Shown: in pieces, positions 5,309-6,317 of the stretch
Layout: every line of letters starts with the position of its first letter
Numbering within the stretch: the first letter of the stretch is position 1
Assembly (NCBI GenBank): GCA_017510875.1
Contig: JAFWLX010000192.1
Span: 1-6,317 of the forward strand
Length of the DNA: 6,317 nucleotides
DNA from: Atopobiaceae bacterium
GTDB taxonomy: Bacteria; Actinomycetota; Coriobacteriia; Coriobacteriales; Atopobiaceae
Reading direction: 5' to 3'
Program-made: the position numbers and the translations under genes
Notes under the pieces: model-generated
Told to the model about the DNA's origin: nothing
The model's input: only the letters and a program-made list of their open reading frames with translations
Databases searched by the model: none

Positions 5309-6317
5309 ATGAATCCAATAAGAAAGAAGGTCGCTGTGGGACTCTTTCGTAATCGTGCACAACGGCTGATAGCCTTGTCGCTCACTACCTCGCTTGCCAT
5401 CTCGGGAACGGCATACGGCATCGTAAGCATCGATGACACAGACCTCGTTGAGGGCGAGAACTCTGTTGGCGGAGGTACGGCAACCTATGGTGACAGCCTT
5501 CTTGACATGATTGACGTCACAGCAGATAAGCTTACGTGTGACGAGGACCTTACCATCAACTTCAATGGTGGCAACGACATCGAGCATACACAGGTTACGG
5601 GCGACGCCAACGTGACGCTAAACTTCAATGGCGACAACGAGGTAGAGGACATTGAGGCCTACGACAATTCAGACCTTACCGTAAACGTGAACGAGCACAA
5701 CGACTTTGAGGACATTGAAGCTTACGATTCATCTAAGCTGACGGTCAAGGTGAACGGCGAGGCAGAGGTCGAGGCCATCAAGGGCTACGACGATGCGTCC
5801 GTAACTGTGACAGGCACAAACTGCCCGCGCAAGGACGTACTTGAGCTGGGTGAGGGTGAGGACAGCGAGCGCATCGGCACCGAGCGCGGTGCGCTTACCA
5901 TCAAAGATGTTACCATCGTCATGGACAGCGAGCTGGCACAGGTGCTGTCTCAGTCAGGTGACGTGAGCATAACGTGCTCAAAGATCTCGGCGGGTGACAA
6001 TAACAAGAAGACCGACATCATCGTGGGTGGCAAGCTGTTTGTGGGCGGCTCGGTCATTGACGTGAAAGGGACCATGGGCGTCGATGGCGCGCTTACCATC
6101 CGTCGCTCCGATGTGGATATGACCAAGCCCGAGGGCGAGGACAGCCCGTATCGCATCTGGTCAAAGACCGGGATCGAGCTCATCGAGGAGAAGAACGGCG
6201 AGGTCAAAGAGGGGACGCTTAATGGCGTCAAGGTACACTTCGTGGACACGGGCGATGGTGAGGACGTGCATCTTAAGTCCGCTCTCACGCCGTGCTACTA
6301 CCGCAGCTGCGATGACA
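5309..6317 (+). CDS. Secreted acidic repeat protein, predicted beta-solenoid-like (3' truncated by window)
   Basis: The frame is open from ATG 5309 to the window edge (336 codons); an in-frame TAG at 5291 excludes an upstream start. The N-terminus has a basic n-region (NPIRKK, RNRAQR) and a hydrophobic core (LIALSLTTSLAISG, 20-33), then SGTAYG, so a Sec signal cut near residues 35-37 is likely. Residues 81-164 are four 21-residue repeats of alternating hydrophobic strands (LTxNxN...EDIEAYD) rich in Asp, Glu and Asn. From about 165 on, further strand-rich segments recur (ALTIKDVTIV, GDVSITCSKI, GALTIRRSDV), as in beta-helical or carbohydrate-binding surface proteins. The protein is strongly acidic. 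No family is recognised and no anchor is visible because the C-terminus is missing. The ribosome binding site is weak (GGGA, 5 bp before ATG). A cell-surface or adhesive role is inference. Confidence 0.82.
   Translation, partial: MNPIRKKVAVGLFRNRAQRLIALSLTTSLAISGTAYGIVSIDDTDLVEGENSVGGGTATYGDSLLDMIDVTADKLTCDEDLTINFNGGNDIEHTQVTGDANVTLNFNGDNEVEDIEAYDNSDLTVNVNEHNDFEDIEAYDSSKLTVKVNGEAEVEAIKGYDDASVTVTGTNCPRKDVLELGEGEDSERIGTERGALTIKDVTIVMDSELAQVLSQSGDVSITCSKISAGDNNKKTDIIVGGKLFVGGSVIDVKGTMGVDGALTIRRSDVDMTKPEGEDSPYRIWSKTGIELIEEKNGEVKEGTLNGVKVHFVDTGDGEDVHLKSALTPCYYRSCDD
5549..5800 (+). repeat. Four tandem 63-bp units (21-residue protein repeats)
   Basis: Units are 5549-5611, 5612-5674, 5675-5737 and 5738-5800, with the start of a fifth (VTVTGTN) after that. 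Units 2 and 3 are most alike, sharing FN/VN near the front and EDIEAYD near the end. Conservation is stronger in protein than in DNA, so the duplications are old and kept in phase by selection. Confidence 0.8.

Noticed and set aside
5153..5587. 144-codon minus-strand frame over the divergent region and the start of the repeat protein
   Set aside because: It overlaps the signal peptide and first repeat of the plus-strand gene, has no ribosome binding site, and shows no domain.
1..6317. CRISPR array, tRNA, rRNA or insertion sequence
   Set aside because: No spaced direct repeats, no cloverleaf-like sequence, and no transposase or terminal inverted repeats were seen on either strand.

Overview
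The window looks like chromosomal DNA of a moderately GC-rich, Gram-positive host-associated actinobacterium, most likely the Coriobacteriia (Olsenella/Atopobium/Collinsella type). This rests on codon use, clear AAGGAGG-type ribosome binding sites, a SixA-CHAD protein, a twin-arginine-like signal remnant and a secreted acidic repeat protein. It is inferred from sequence character, not from a database match.

Layout: (1) 1-237 is the 3' end of an ABC-F-type ATPase gene cut by the window edge. (2) 238-489 holds no convincing gene but contains a strong GNRA-capped hairpin just beyond the next operon. (3) 490-1098 on the minus strand is a complete type II toxin-antitoxin operon: a DinJ/RelB-like antitoxin followed by a YafQ-like RNase toxin. 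Its promoter overlaps a perfect 13-bp inverted repeat. (4) 1099-1494 is mostly non-coding, with a possible gene remnant on the minus strand. (5) 1559-2734 (+) encodes a membrane-anchored HAD-family phosphatase predicted to face outside the membrane. (6) 2747-2897 holds a probable terminator, an extended -10 promoter and a near-perfect terminator-like hairpin in the leader of the next gene. (7) 2898-3425 (+) is a GNAT acetyltransferase. (8) 3426-3817 lies between convergent genes and carries what looks like a decayed gene with a damaged Tat signal, plus two hairpins. (9) 3818-5134 (-) fuses a SixA-type histidine phosphatase to a CHAD domain. (10) 5135-5308 is a divergent intergenic region. (11) 5309-6317 (+) is the 5' part of a secreted acidic protein with four 21-residue repeats; it runs off the window.

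The genes do not form one pathway. The only clear operon is the toxin-antitoxin pair. Most others appear to be single-gene units with their own signals. The most interesting points are the phosphatase-CHAD fusion, the repeat-bearing exported protein, the leader hairpin before the acetyltransferase, and the Tat-signal pseudogene. I found no wholly new multi-gene system.
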